Shown here: positions 7,164 to 15,314 of the stretch, piece after piece
Numbering within the stretch: position 1 is the stretch's first letter
Layout: each line of letters begins with the position of its first letter
Assembly (NCBI RefSeq): GCF_016863095.1
Contig: NZ_BOOF01000010.1
Coordinates: 62,001-126,000 of the forward strand
Direction of reading: 5' to 3'
DNA: 64,000 bases
Source: Microbispora siamensis
Lineage (GTDB): Bacteria > Actinomycetota > Actinomycetes > Streptosporangiales > Streptosporangiaceae
Notes under the pieces: generated by a model
Databases searched by the model: none
Told to the model about the DNA's origin: nothing
What the model saw: the letters and a program-made list of their open reading frames with translations, nothing else
Made by a program: the position numbers and the translations under genes

Positions 7164-8401
7164 TCAGCGTGCCGGTGGGCGGTCGGCTCCCAGCGCCCGT
7201 CGCATGGCGGATGCCAGGGCGGTGAGGGTGTCGGGGGCGGCATGGGGAGTGCGCCAGGCGATCACGTGGTCGGGACGGACCAACAAGGTGCCCTGGCCGC
7301 TGATGCCGCAGGCGTCGGTGGGCCGTGTCGTCGCCGAGGCGACCCGGCGGGGCAGGAGCGTCGCGTCAAGGAAGGCGCCGTGCGGATCCATCCGTCGTGC
7401 TGCTTGTACCCAGGCGCGACCTTCGGGCCCGGCGAGAAGCAGATAGCGGCCGTCGCGGACCAGGTCGAGGGTGGAGCCGGGCCCGTCCTGGCCGGCGAGA
7501 GGCACATGCGGCAGCCGGGTGCCGGGCTCGCCCCGCCAACGGTCCGGCTCCTGCGCCGCCGGTGGATCGGCGGCGGCCGGGTCGTCACCGGATATGGGGT
7601 AGCGGTAGCCGATGGCCACAGCCGCCTCACTGAGCAGCGGACGGTCCTCGACCGGGACCCGGGCGCGGGCGCGGGCGCGCAGCAGCGCCTGCTCCACCGT
7701 AATTCGGCCCACCGCGGCGCTCGGGCTCGTAGTCCTCCAGCAGCCGCCCGGCCGACGCGGTAGGAGTCGGCCACCCAGCCGCCCATCTGCCAGGGGCGGC
7801 GTCCGGTGAGCCTGAAGCGCGAGGGCGGCAGCCCGAGCGCGCGTGAGACGATCTCGCGGCACCGTTGGATGTCGAACGTCGCCGGATCGTCGAGCGCGGG
7901 GTCATAGGTCACCGACACCGTCCCGTGGTCCTGTGCGGTGTTCCAGGACAGGAACGCATGGTCGGGCGGGCCGGTGAAGGCCAGGGCGAGCCGGCGGCCG
8001 TCGAGCATCCGGCGCAGGTCGGCCTGGAAGCCGATCTCCAATACGTGCGCGATCACCATGGCGCCGCTCCGGCCGATGCCCAGACTCTCGCGGACGGCGC
8101 TGCCGTTTCCGTCCGCGGCCAGCAGGTATTCGGCCGCCACGGTGTACGTGCCGCCGTCGGCGCCGCGTATCCGCGCCACGACCTGGTCGTCATTCCGGCG
8201 CAGTTCGACGAGGCGGTGGCCGAGACGCAGGTCGGCGCCGGCGGCGCGCGCGTGCGCGCGGACGACCTTCTCCAGGTCGGCCTGTTTGACGAAGGCGCTG
8301 GGGCAGGGGGAGACGCCGCTGAAGTCCTCCGCGGCCGGCAGCCTCCAGCGCCGCAACTCCGGGCCGGCGAGCGAGTGCAGTCTGGTCGAGAGCGGCCCTC
8401 G
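7164..8401 (-). pseudogene. Decayed FAD-dependent aromatic monooxygenase (PheA/TetX-like)
   Basis: Homology to flavoprotein hydroxylases is spread over three frames. From about 8400 to 7750 the frame reads the middle of the enzyme (FVKQADLEKVVRAHARAAGADLRLGHRL...LLAADGNGSAVRESLGI...). About 7745-7715 continues in a second frame (LLEDYEPERR), and 7715 to the stop at 7164 in a third (RITVEQALLRARAR...LLVRPDHVIAWR). The N-terminal GxGxxG FAD domain is missing, and so is the GDAAH motif that should follow SYRVGR. That means a deletion of roughly 50 codons plus at least two frameshifts. The 5' end runs straight into a TetR fragment on the other strand. It cannot make a working enzyme. Confidence 0.85.
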
Positions 8402-8794
8402 CCGGCCGGTGCCGACACCCGCGACGACCTGGCCGTTCTCCTGCGGGCCCTGGCCGAGCGCGTCGTCGACACACGGGCCAGCGGTATGCTGCGAGCCCTC
8501 AACGCCGAGGCCGCGGCCTTCCCCCGGCTGCACAGCCGCTACTTCGAGGAGATCGTCGCTCCCCGGCGGGAAGCCATGAACCGTGTTCTGCGACGCGGCG
8601 TGGAACGGGGGGAGGTCCGCCCGGACATCGACCCCGACCTGATCTCGGAACTCCTCGTCTCACCCCTCCTCGCCCGCATGGCATCGGGCAGCACGGACCA
8701 ACTCGACCCTGAACGGGCCAGCCGGCTGATCATCGACCTGGTTCTCGACGGTGTAGGGGTCAGGGCCGTGGCCGAGTGCACCGGCACGGCCTAG
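8402..8794 (+). pseudogene. C-terminal fragment of a TetR-family regulator
   Basis: The plus-strand frame ending at TAG 8792-8794 encodes a TetR C-terminal ligand domain (TRDDLAVLLRALAERVVDTRASGMLRALNAEA...RRGVERGEVRPDIDPDLISELLVSPLLARM). No helix-turn-helix precedes it; the sequence upstream is the broken monooxygenase on the opposite strand. The simplest history is a divergent regulator/monooxygenase pair that lost its shared promoter and both N-terminal halves in one deletion. The breakpoint is placed near 8400 by where similarity to each family fades. Confidence 0.75.
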
Positions 8795-8801
8795 TCGGCG
8801 A

Positions 8802-8818
8802 ATATTCCTCTAGAATAT
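8802..8818. promoter_or_regulatory. Palindrome upstream of the acyl-CoA dehydrogenase gene
   Basis: ATATTC-N5-GAATAT lies 33 bases before the ATG at 8851 in an AT-rich island. The right half (TAGAAT) could double as a -10 element. Probably the binding site of a TetR-type lipid regulator; no adjacent intact regulator is present. Confidence 0.5.
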
Positions 8819-8850
8819 GGTTCTACAAGGACCTAGCGCTGGAGGATCTT

Positions 8851-11058
8851 ATGGCGATCGGGCTGAGCGAGGAGCACGAGGCGCTTCGCGAGTCGGTGAC
8901 CGGATGGGCCGAGCGGGCCGTGCCCGCCGACCTCGTGCGAAGCACGGTGGGCGTCCTCGCCGATCCGGGAACGGAGGAGCGCCCGGCCTTCTGGCCCGCT
9001 CTCGCCGGCCAGGGGCTGCTCGGGCTGCACATCCCGGAGGAGTTCGGCGGCTCCGGCTACGGCCTCCTGGAGGCGGCCGTGGCGATCGAGGCGCTGTCGG
9101 AGCGGGTGGCGCCCGGGCCGATGGTGCCGACCGTGCTCGCCGGCGCCGCGATCCTCGCCTCCGAGGGCAAGGCCCAGGCCGACCTGCTGCCCGGGCTCGC
9201 GGACGGGTCGCTGGCCGGCGCGGTGGCGCTCGAGGCCGAGATCACCGGCGTCCGTGACGGCGACGCGCTGACGATCAGCGGCGCGGCCGGGTACGTCCTG
9301 GGCGCGGCGGTCGCCGACGTGCTGGTCCTGCCGGTGTCCACGGACGGCGGCGAGGAGTGGGTGGCCATCGACGCCGCCCAGGCGACGGTCACCGCGGTCA
9401 AGTCGCTCGACCTCACCCGTGGCGTGGCCAAGGTCGAGCTCGACGGCGTACGGGTGCCCGCCGAGCGGGTGCTGACCGGCCTGACCGGCGCCGAGGTGCG
9501 CAACGTGGCCGCGATCGTCCTCGGCGCGGACGCGGCCGGGGTGGCCGCCTGGTGCGTGTCCGCCGCCGCCGACTACGCGAAGGTCCGGGTGCAGTTCGGC
9601 CGCCCGATCGGCCAGTTCCAGGGCATCAAGCACAAGATCTCGCGGATGCTGGTGGCGCTGGAGCAGGCCCGGGCCACGGTCTGGGACGCCACCCGGGCGG
9701 AGGGCGCCGAGCGCGACTACGCCGCCGCGATCGCCGCCGTTATGGCGCCCGACGCGGCCGTGCAGTGCGCCAAGGACGCGATCCAGACGTTCGGCGGCAT
9801 CGGCTACACCTTCGAGCACGACGCGCACCTGTACTACCGCCGGGCGCTGACCATCCGCGCACTGCTCGGCTCCTCCTCCGAGTGGTCCGACCGAGTGTCC
9901 GCGCTCGCGCTCCAGGGCGTCGCCAGGGAGATGGAGATCGACCTGCCGCAGGAGTCGGAGCCGCTGCGCGAGTCCATCCGGGCCGAGCTCGCCGAGATCG
10001 CCGCCCTGGAGGGCGTCGAGCAGAAGCGGGCCCTGGCCAAGGCCGGTTTCGTCATGCCGCACCTGCCCAAGCCCTGGGGTCGCGCGGCCTCTCCGCTGGA
10101 GCAGGTGCTCATCCACCAGGAGGTCAGGGCGGCCAAGATCAAGCCGCCGCAGATGATCATCGGTGCGTGGGTGGTGCCGTCGCTGGTCACGTACGGCACG
10201 CCGGAGCAGCAGGAGCGGTTCCTGCCGCCGACGCTGAGCGGCGAGCTGATCTGGTGCCAGCTCTTCTCGGAGCCGGGGGCGGGATCCGACCTCGCGTCGC
10301 TGCAGATGAAGGCGGAGAAGGTCGAGGGCGGCTGGAAGCTCAACGGCCAGAAGATCTGGACGTCGGTGGCGCACGTCGCCGAGTGGGCGATCTGCATCGC
10401 CAGGTCCGACACCTCGAAGCCGAAGCACGACGGCATCACGTACTTCCTCGTGAACATGAAGGCGCCGGGCGTCACCGTGCGGCCGCTGACCGAGATGACC
10501 GGGGAGAACCTCTTCAACGAGGTGTTCCTCGACGACGTCTTCGTGCCGGACGAGATGGTCGTCGGCGAGGTCAACGAGGGCTGGCGGGTCGCCAGGAACA
10601 CGCTGTCGAACGAGCGGGTCTCGCTGTCGTCCGGCTCGGGCGGCACCGGCGCCTCGGTGCCCGACCTGCTCGGCCTGGCCGGCCGGCTGGGCCGCGAGCT
10701 CACCGCCGCCGAGCGGCAGGACCTCGCCCGCGTCGTCTGCGAGGCGCACTCGATCAACGCGCTGTCGCTGCGGGTGACCCTCAAGCAGCTCGCCGGGAGC
10801 GAGCCGGGCGCCGACGCGTCGGTGCGCAAGCTGCTGTCCACCGCGCACGCGCAGCACGTCTCCGAGGTGGCGGTCTCGCTGCTCGGCACGGCCGCCGTCA
10901 CCGCCGCCGACTGGAAGCTCGGCGACGCCGGCTACTGGAACCGCGCCGTGCTCGCCACCCGCGCGATGACGATCTACGGCGGCACCACGGAGGTGCAGCT
11001 CAACATCATCGCCGAGCGCATGCTCGGCCTGCCCCGTGACCCGGAGCCGGGCAAGTAG
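8851..11058 (+). CDS. Two-domain (fused) acyl-CoA dehydrogenase, FadE34-like
   Basis: 735 residues from ATG 8851 with GGAGG ten bases upstream. It contains two complete acyl-CoA dehydrogenase modules in tandem: residues 1-375 (…FGRPIGQFQGIKHKISRM… IQTFGGIGYTFEHDAHLYYRRA) and 380-735 (…CQLFSEPGAGSDLASLQMKAEKVEGGWKLNGQKIWTS… TIYGGTTEVQLNIIAERMLGLP). Single ACADs are about 380 residues; double forms such as mycobacterial FadE34 act on steroid side-chain CoA esters and replace the usual heterotetramer. It would introduce the alpha-beta double bond in an acyl-CoA and pass electrons to ETF. Substrate is inferred only; the FadD/thiolase operon near 38-45 kb may belong to the same pathway. Confidence 0.9.
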   Translation: MAIGLSEEHEALRESVTGWAERAVPADLVRSTVGVLADPGTEERPAFWPALAGQGLLGLHIPEEFGGSGYGLLEAAVAIEALSERVAPGPMVPTVLAGAAILASEGKAQADLLPGLADGSLAGAVALEAEITGVRDGDALTISGAAGYVLGAAVADVLVLPVSTDGGEEWVAIDAAQATVTAVKSLDLTRGVAKVELDGVRVPAERVLTGLTGAEVRNVAAIVLGADAAGVAAWCVSAAADYAKVRVQFGRPIGQFQGIKHKISRMLVALEQARATVWDATRAEGAERDYAAAIAAVMAPDAAVQCAKDAIQTFGGIGYTFEHDAHLYYRRALTIRALLGSSSEWSDRVSALALQGVAREMEIDLPQESEPLRESIRAELAEIAALEGVEQKRALAKAGFVMPHLPKPWGRAASPLEQVLIHQEVRAAKIKPPQMIIGAWVVPSLVTYGTPEQQERFLPPTLSGELIWCQLFSEPGAGSDLASLQMKAEKVEGGWKLNGQKIWTSVAHVAEWAICIARSDTSKPKHDGITYFLVNMKAPGVTVRPLTEMTGENLFNEVFLDDVFVPDEMVVGEVNEGWRVARNTLSNERVSLSSGSGGTGASVPDLLGLAGRLGRELTAAERQDLARVVCEAHSINALSLRVTLKQLAGSEPGADASVRKLLSTAHAQHVSEVAVSLLGTAAVTAADWKLGDAGYWNRAVLATRAMTIYGGTTEVQLNIIAERMLGLPRDPEPGK

Positions 11059-11074
11059 CTCACAAGGCGCCGCT

Positions 11075-11100
11075 CACGCGGGCGCCCATGCGCCCGCGTG
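11075..11100. terminator. Hairpin terminator between convergent genes
   Basis: CACGCGGGCGC (11075-11085) and GCGCCCGCGTG (11090-11100) form a perfect 11-bp stem with a CCAT loop, 16 bases past the dehydrogenase stop and 8 bases before the stop of the convergent secreted-protein gene. Confidence 0.8.
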
Positions 11101-11108
11101 ACCGGCGG

Positions 11109-11681
11109 TCACGGCGTGATCCGGCGGTAGGCGTGCCGCCAACCGCCGCAGGAGGTGATTGTGCGGGTGACCGTGTCCCGGTAGCAGACCTGGACCCCGA
11201 CGTCCTGGGGAACGTCCTCCTCCCAGTCGTGGAAGTACAAGCGGGCGTAGCCGTCCGGCCCGCACTTCTTCAGCGTCCTGCTCCACGTGGTGTCCTCGGT
11301 GCGGACCTTCACGCGCAGGTAGGCGCACAGCCTGGCCGAGGAGTCCCGGTCATACAGCCGCGCCTCGAAGTTGAAGCTGCCATTGTCCTCGTCCTCCCAC
11401 ACCCGGCCGCGGACCATGGCCCGCGCGCCGTTCCGGTACGCCGAGTAGAAGGGCCCCCAGTCGGCGTCCAGGCCGATGTAGCTGGAGGCGGTGACTTCGC
11501 CGGGCGCGGCGGTCGGGGTGGCTTTGGGAGTCGGGGTGGCTTTGGGAGTCGAAGCGGTGTGGGGAGCGGCCGCGGTGGGAGCGGTGGGCGCGGCCTGGGC
11601 AGGGACGCTGAGCGCGGCCAGGCCGCCCGCGACGACGGCGAGGACGGCGAGACCGGTCAGGTGACGGGTCGAGCGGGGCAT
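11109..11681 (-). CDS. Secreted protein of unknown function with Thr/Pro/Lys repeat linker
   Basis: 190 residues from ATG 11681, preceded by GGAGG. A Sec signal peptide (residues 1-31, ending AQA) is followed by a low-complexity linker with a tandem TPKATP repeat from an 18-bp DNA duplication (about 11515-11555). The globular part has two Cys pairs and many aromatic and acidic residues (VRGRVWEDEDNGSFNFEARLYDRDSSARLC). I do not recognise a named family; small secreted actinomycete proteins of this type exist without known role. It is transcribed alone. Confidence 0.75.
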   Translation of the reverse strand: MPRSTRHLTGLAVLAVVAGGLAALSVPAQAAPTAPTAAAPHTASTPKATPTPKATPTAAPGEVTASSYIGLDADWGPFYSAYRNGARAMVRGRVWEDEDNGSFNFEARLYDRDSSARLCAYLRVKVRTEDTTWSRTLKKCGPDGYARLYFHDWEEDVPQDVGVQVCYRDTVTRTITSCGGWRHAYRRITP

Positions 11682-11890
11682 GTGATCCTCCGGTGCTACT
11701 GGGGCGCGCCGTGACGACCGGGCGGGCGGGGCGTGGGCGCCGCCGGGGAGTCGCGGCGGCCGTGTCCCAGTGGTACGGCCGAGCGCTTGCAGCGGCCTTG
11801 CCGCCCACTTTCGGCCTTGCCGGGCACAGGCCGCCGAGCGGATGTTGACGCGATCGAACGCCGGCAAGCCACGCCATTAGCCTGTACGAC

Positions 11891-13531
11891 ATGTGGCGGC
11901 CCTTCCGATTTGCGAGGCTTGGCTTCGCGGGGCGTGACGGCGCCGCCCCGGGGCCGGTGCTCGCGCGGACCGGGCCGGCCCTGCTCGGCCTGGCTCTCGG
12001 GGTGCTGGCGCTCGGGCCCGCTCTCGGGCCGGGGTTCGCGCTGCGCTACGACATGGTCTTCGTACCGAACCCGCCGCTGCGCCTCAATGACGGCTTCCCC
12101 CGGGCCGTGCCGAGCGACCAGGTCGTGGCGCTGCTGTCGGCCCTGCTGCCCGCGGAGATCGTGCAGAAGCTGATCCTGCTCGGGCTGTTCGTGCTTGCCG
12201 CGTCCGGGGCCGGGGCTCTCGCGCGCGACGTCCTGCCGGGAGGCGGGATCGTGCCCCGGCTGGCCGCGGCGGCGTTCTACGCCTGGAACGCATATCTGGC
12301 CCAGCGCCTGCTCATCGGCCAGTGGGCGCTGCTGCTCGGATACGCCGGGCTGCCGTGGGCCGTACGCGCAGCGGCGCGCGGCGGGACCGTGCGGCTCGCG
12401 GCGGCCCTCCTGCCCGCCGCCGCGGGCGGGTTCCAGGCCATGCTCGTCAGCGCCCTGACCGTGCTCCCGGTGGCCGCGCTGCGTGGCCGGGGAGGCGGCG
12501 GGGGAGGACGGGCGCGGGCGGTGCTGTCATCGGTGGCGCCGTCGCTGGGCGTCGTCGCCGTGCTCAGCCTGCCGTGGCTCGTCCCCGCGCTCGTCCCGGT
12601 GCTGAGGGCGGACGCCGCCGCCGATCCGGCCGGGGTGGCCGCCTTCGCGCCCCGGGCGGACGGACCGTTCGGGACGCTCGGCAGCCTGCTCACGCTCGGC
12701 GGCATCTGGAACTCCCATGCGGTGGTGCCCGGACAGGACATGCCCGCGCTCGCCGCCGTCCGCCTCGCCCTCACCCTCGTCGCGGTCGCCGGGTTCGTAC
12801 GGCTCGGGTTCGTACGGCGGCCCGCGTGGTGGCCCGGCCTGGCCGCGGCGGCGTGCGCCGGTGTCCTGATCGCGTGCGCCGGGGCCTTCGCGCCGGGCGT
12901 GCCGCGCGCCCTGATCGGCTGGTGGGCGGGGTTCGGCCCGCTCCGCGACGGCCAGGTGTACGTCGCGCCGTTCGCGCTGGCGCAGGCCGTGGGGGTCGCG
13001 GTGGCGGTGACGGCCCTCCGCGCCGCCATGCCGGCGCCGGTCGCGGCGGCCGCGGTGGCGGTGCCGGTGCTGGTCCTGCCGACGTTCGCGCTGGGGGCGT
13101 TCGGCAGGCTCGGGACGGCCGAGTATCCCGAGGAGTGGCGCCGGGTCCAGGCCGTCGTCAACGGGGACCCGGCACCGGGCGCGCTGCTGTCGCTGCCCTG
13201 GAGCGCCTACCGGGCGTTCTCCTGGAACGGCGGCCGGGTGGTCCTCGATCCCGCCACCAAGATGTTCGCCCGGCCGGTGGTGTGGAACGACGCGCTCGTC
13301 GTCGGCACGGGCGGCGGGGGACAGATCCGGGTGGCCGCCGAGAGCCCGCGCGCGCGGCGGATCGGCGCGCTGCTGGCCGGGCCCGCGGCGAGTCCGCTCA
13401 CCGGGCCGCTGACCCGGGAGGGGGTGCGGTACGTGCTCGCCGGAGGAGTCGACGAGAACACGTTCTTGTCTCGGCTGCCGGGGGCGACCCCCGTCTACAG
13501 GGGCCGCGAACTACTCCTGGTGCGCCTGTGA
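11891..13531 (+). CDS. Polytopic membrane protein, probable GT-C-like envelope protein
   Basis: 546 residues with roughly a dozen hydrophobic segments and an Ala/Gly/Leu-rich body. After the first helix comes an extracytoplasmic loop (LRYDMVFVPNPPLRLNDGFPRAVPSDQ) with an acidic residue at the place where GT-C glycosyltransferases carry theirs. The C-terminal 150 residues form a soluble-looking domain (GALLSLPWSAYRAFSWNGGRVVLDPATKMF). It opens a plus-strand run leading to a GT4 glycosyltransferase and an AftD-like arabinosyltransferase, so a role in making or exporting envelope glycan is likely. No specific family can be named with certainty. Confidence 0.75.
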   Translation: MWRPFRFARLGFAGRDGAAPGPVLARTGPALLGLALGVLALGPALGPGFALRYDMVFVPNPPLRLNDGFPRAVPSDQVVALLSALLPAEIVQKLILLGLFVLAASGAGALARDVLPGGGIVPRLAAAAFYAWNAYLAQRLLIGQWALLLGYAGLPWAVRAAARGGTVRLAAALLPAAAGGFQAMLVSALTVLPVAALRGRGGGGGGRARAVLSSVAPSLGVVAVLSLPWLVPALVPVLRADAAADPAGVAAFAPRADGPFGTLGSLLTLGGIWNSHAVVPGQDMPALAAVRLALTLVAVAGFVRLGFVRRPAWWPGLAAAACAGVLIACAGAFAPGVPRALIGWWAGFGPLRDGQVYVAPFALAQAVGVAVAVTALRAAMPAPVAAAAVAVPVLVLPTFALGAFGRLGTAEYPEEWRRVQAVVNGDPAPGALLSLPWSAYRAFSWNGGRVVLDPATKMFARPVVWNDALVVGTGGGGQIRVAAESPRARRIGALLAGPAASPLTGPLTREGVRYVLAGGVDENTFLSRLPGATPVYRGRELLLVRL

Positions 13532-13670
13532 GCAGTCAAGACCGGCGACTCGCGGCATACTGGACAGTAAGTCTTTTTATCACGGTTTGACCAAGGCTAT
13601 GGTGTAGGAGCTGTATCACGTTCTAATCTCGGCGCACCCGCGCGTTCGAACTGTGGAGGAGGAAGCATCC

Positions 13671-13802
13671 GTGTTGAAGGTGCTGGCTGCTCTCGCGGTC
13701 GGGGCCGTGCTCGCCGGCGTCGCCTCCGTGGCGGTCGTCAACGTGGCCGCGCCCACCGCTGAACCGCCGAACAAGCCGCTCTACAACTACGGCGACAGGT
13801 GA
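13671..13802 (+). CDS. DUF2613-type small membrane/secreted peptide
   Basis: 43 residues from GTG 13671, preceded by GGAGGAGG. It has one hydrophobic segment (VLAALAVGAVLAGVASVAVVNVAA) and ends PNKPLYNYGDR, matching the DUF2613 pattern. In Mycobacterium tuberculosis the DUF2613 peptide Rv0236A lies beside aftD (Rv0236c); here it lies 1.5 kb from an aftD-like gene, which supports the call. The function is unknown. The AT-rich stretch 13532-13670 before it probably holds a promoter (TTGACC at about 13587 is a -35 candidate). Confidence 0.75.
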   Translation: MLKVLAALAVGAVLAGVASVAVVNVAAPTAEPPNKPLYNYGDR

Positions 13803-14028
13803 GCGCACCAGACCTGACGTCCGTTCCATAAGGACTCCCTCGAAAAGGACTCCCCGCGAAGACCCAGTTCGTCAGGGGCGTGGTTTCGCCATGCCCTCAT
13901 GCGTCCGTGCCCCGATTCGCCCGCACCGCCTCACCCCGCCGCGTACCGGGACCACCCGTGCCGGCGGCCGCGTCCCGCGGTGCCCCCTCGAACTCGCCGC
14001 CGAGACGCGTCACCTCGAAGGAGTGGTC

Positions 14029-15306
14029 GTGGTCGCACAGGGTGCGAAGGCGAAGTCCTCGGGGCGCCCGGCCCCTCTTCCCGAGCCGTCCGACAGGCCG
14101 CATCTGGCGGCCACCGGCACAGGTACGGCTCCCACCGCCGTTCCCCTGCTCGACGGCGTGCGCGTGGCCGTGCTGAACTTCCGCGAACCGAGCCAGACCG
14201 TCGCGGGCGGCGCGGAGGAGTACGCCTGGCGGGTCGCCGCCTACCTCGTCGGCCAGGGGGCGCGCGTCCACTTCGTCACCAGCCGGGAGCGGTACCAGAC
14301 CCGCGGCGAGTCGCGCGACGGGATCGAACTGCGCAGGATGGGCAACAAATATCTGGTCTACCTTCTCGTCCCGCTCTGGCTGCTGCTGCGCCGCCGCCGG
14401 TTCGACGTCATCATCGACTGCATGAACGGCATCCCGTTCTTCTCGCCGGTCGTGGCACGCCGCCGTACGCGGGTGATCTGCGTGGTCCACCACGTGCACG
14501 ACCGGCAGTTCTACGCCTTCTTCCCCCGGTGGCTGGCGCGAATCGGCTGCTTCATCGAGGGGCCGGTGGCGCGGCTGCTCTACCGCCGGTGCACCACGGT
14601 GACGGTCTCCGAGTCCTCCCGCGACGAACTGCGGGAGCGCCTCCGCTGGCTGGCCCCCATCGAGGTGGTGCCCAACGGCAGCCCGACCGCCAGGCCCGTC
14701 GCGAGGGAGCCGGTGCCGGGCAGGCCGGCCGTCGTCTACCTCGGCCGCCTGGTCGGCCACAAGCGCGTCGAGCGGGTGGTCGAGCTCGCCGCGGAGCTGG
14801 CGCCCTGCCGTCCCGGCCTGCACGTGCACGTCGTCGGGCGGGGCCCCGAGCATGACCGGCTGGCCGCGCGGGCGGGCAGGCCCGACGTGGCGGGGCGCGT
14901 CCACCTGCACGGATTCCTGCCGGAGGCGGAGAAGAACGCGGTGCTGAGCGGCGCCAGGCTGAACGTCACGGCCTCGGAGTTCGAGGGCTGGGGGCTGACC
15001 GTGATCGAGGCGGCGGCGCTCGGCGTGCCCACCGTCGCCTACGACGTGGCCGGCCTGCGCGACTCCGTACGGCACGGCGTGACGGGGTGGCTGGTGCGCG
15101 ACGGCGAGCGGCTCGCCGACGTGGTCGGCCAGGCGCTGCGGGAGCTGGACGATCCCCTGACGAGGGCGCGGATGGCCCGGGCGTGCCGTCGCTGGGCGGG
15201 CGAGTTCACCTGGGGGAAGACGGGGGCGGCCATGACCAGACTGGTGGCGGGCGAGCTCGGCCGGCTCCCCGTGCACACCCCCGGCGACGACCCTGAGAAG
15301 TCCTGA
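14029..15306 (+). CDS. GT4-family glycosyltransferase (Rv0225-like)
   Basis: 425 residues from GTG 14029, chosen because AAGGAG stands five bases upstream; an earlier in-frame ATG at 13891 has no ribosome site. It has a GT-B fold: N-terminal domain with the GGAEEYAWRVAAYLVGQG acceptor loop, and C-terminal domain with VYLGRLVGHKRVERVVELA for the nucleotide sugar and the E-x7-E motif in SEFEGWGLTVIEAAALGVPTVAYDV. It should transfer a sugar from a nucleotide donor on the cytoplasmic side. In mycobacteria a similar gene, Rv0225, sits next to methyltransferase Rv0224c and the membrane proteins Rv0226c/Rv0227c, and most of that set is found here. Confidence 0.88.
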   Translation: MVAQGAKAKSSGRPAPLPEPSDRPHLAATGTGTAPTAVPLLDGVRVAVLNFREPSQTVAGGAEEYAWRVAAYLVGQGARVHFVTSRERYQTRGESRDGIELRRMGNKYLVYLLVPLWLLLRRRRFDVIIDCMNGIPFFSPVVARRRTRVICVVHHVHDRQFYAFFPRWLARIGCFIEGPVARLLYRRCTTVTVSESSRDELRERLRWLAPIEVVPNGSPTARPVAREPVPGRPAVVYLGRLVGHKRVERVVELAAELAPCRPGLHVHVVGRGPEHDRLAARAGRPDVAGRVHLHGFLPEAEKNAVLSGARLNVTASEFEGWGLTVIEAAALGVPTVAYDVAGLRDSVRHGVTGWLVRDGERLADVVGQALRELDDPLTRARMARACRRWAGEFTWGKTGAAMTRLVAGELGRLPVHTPGDDPEKS

Positions 15307-15314
15307 GCGCGCCC

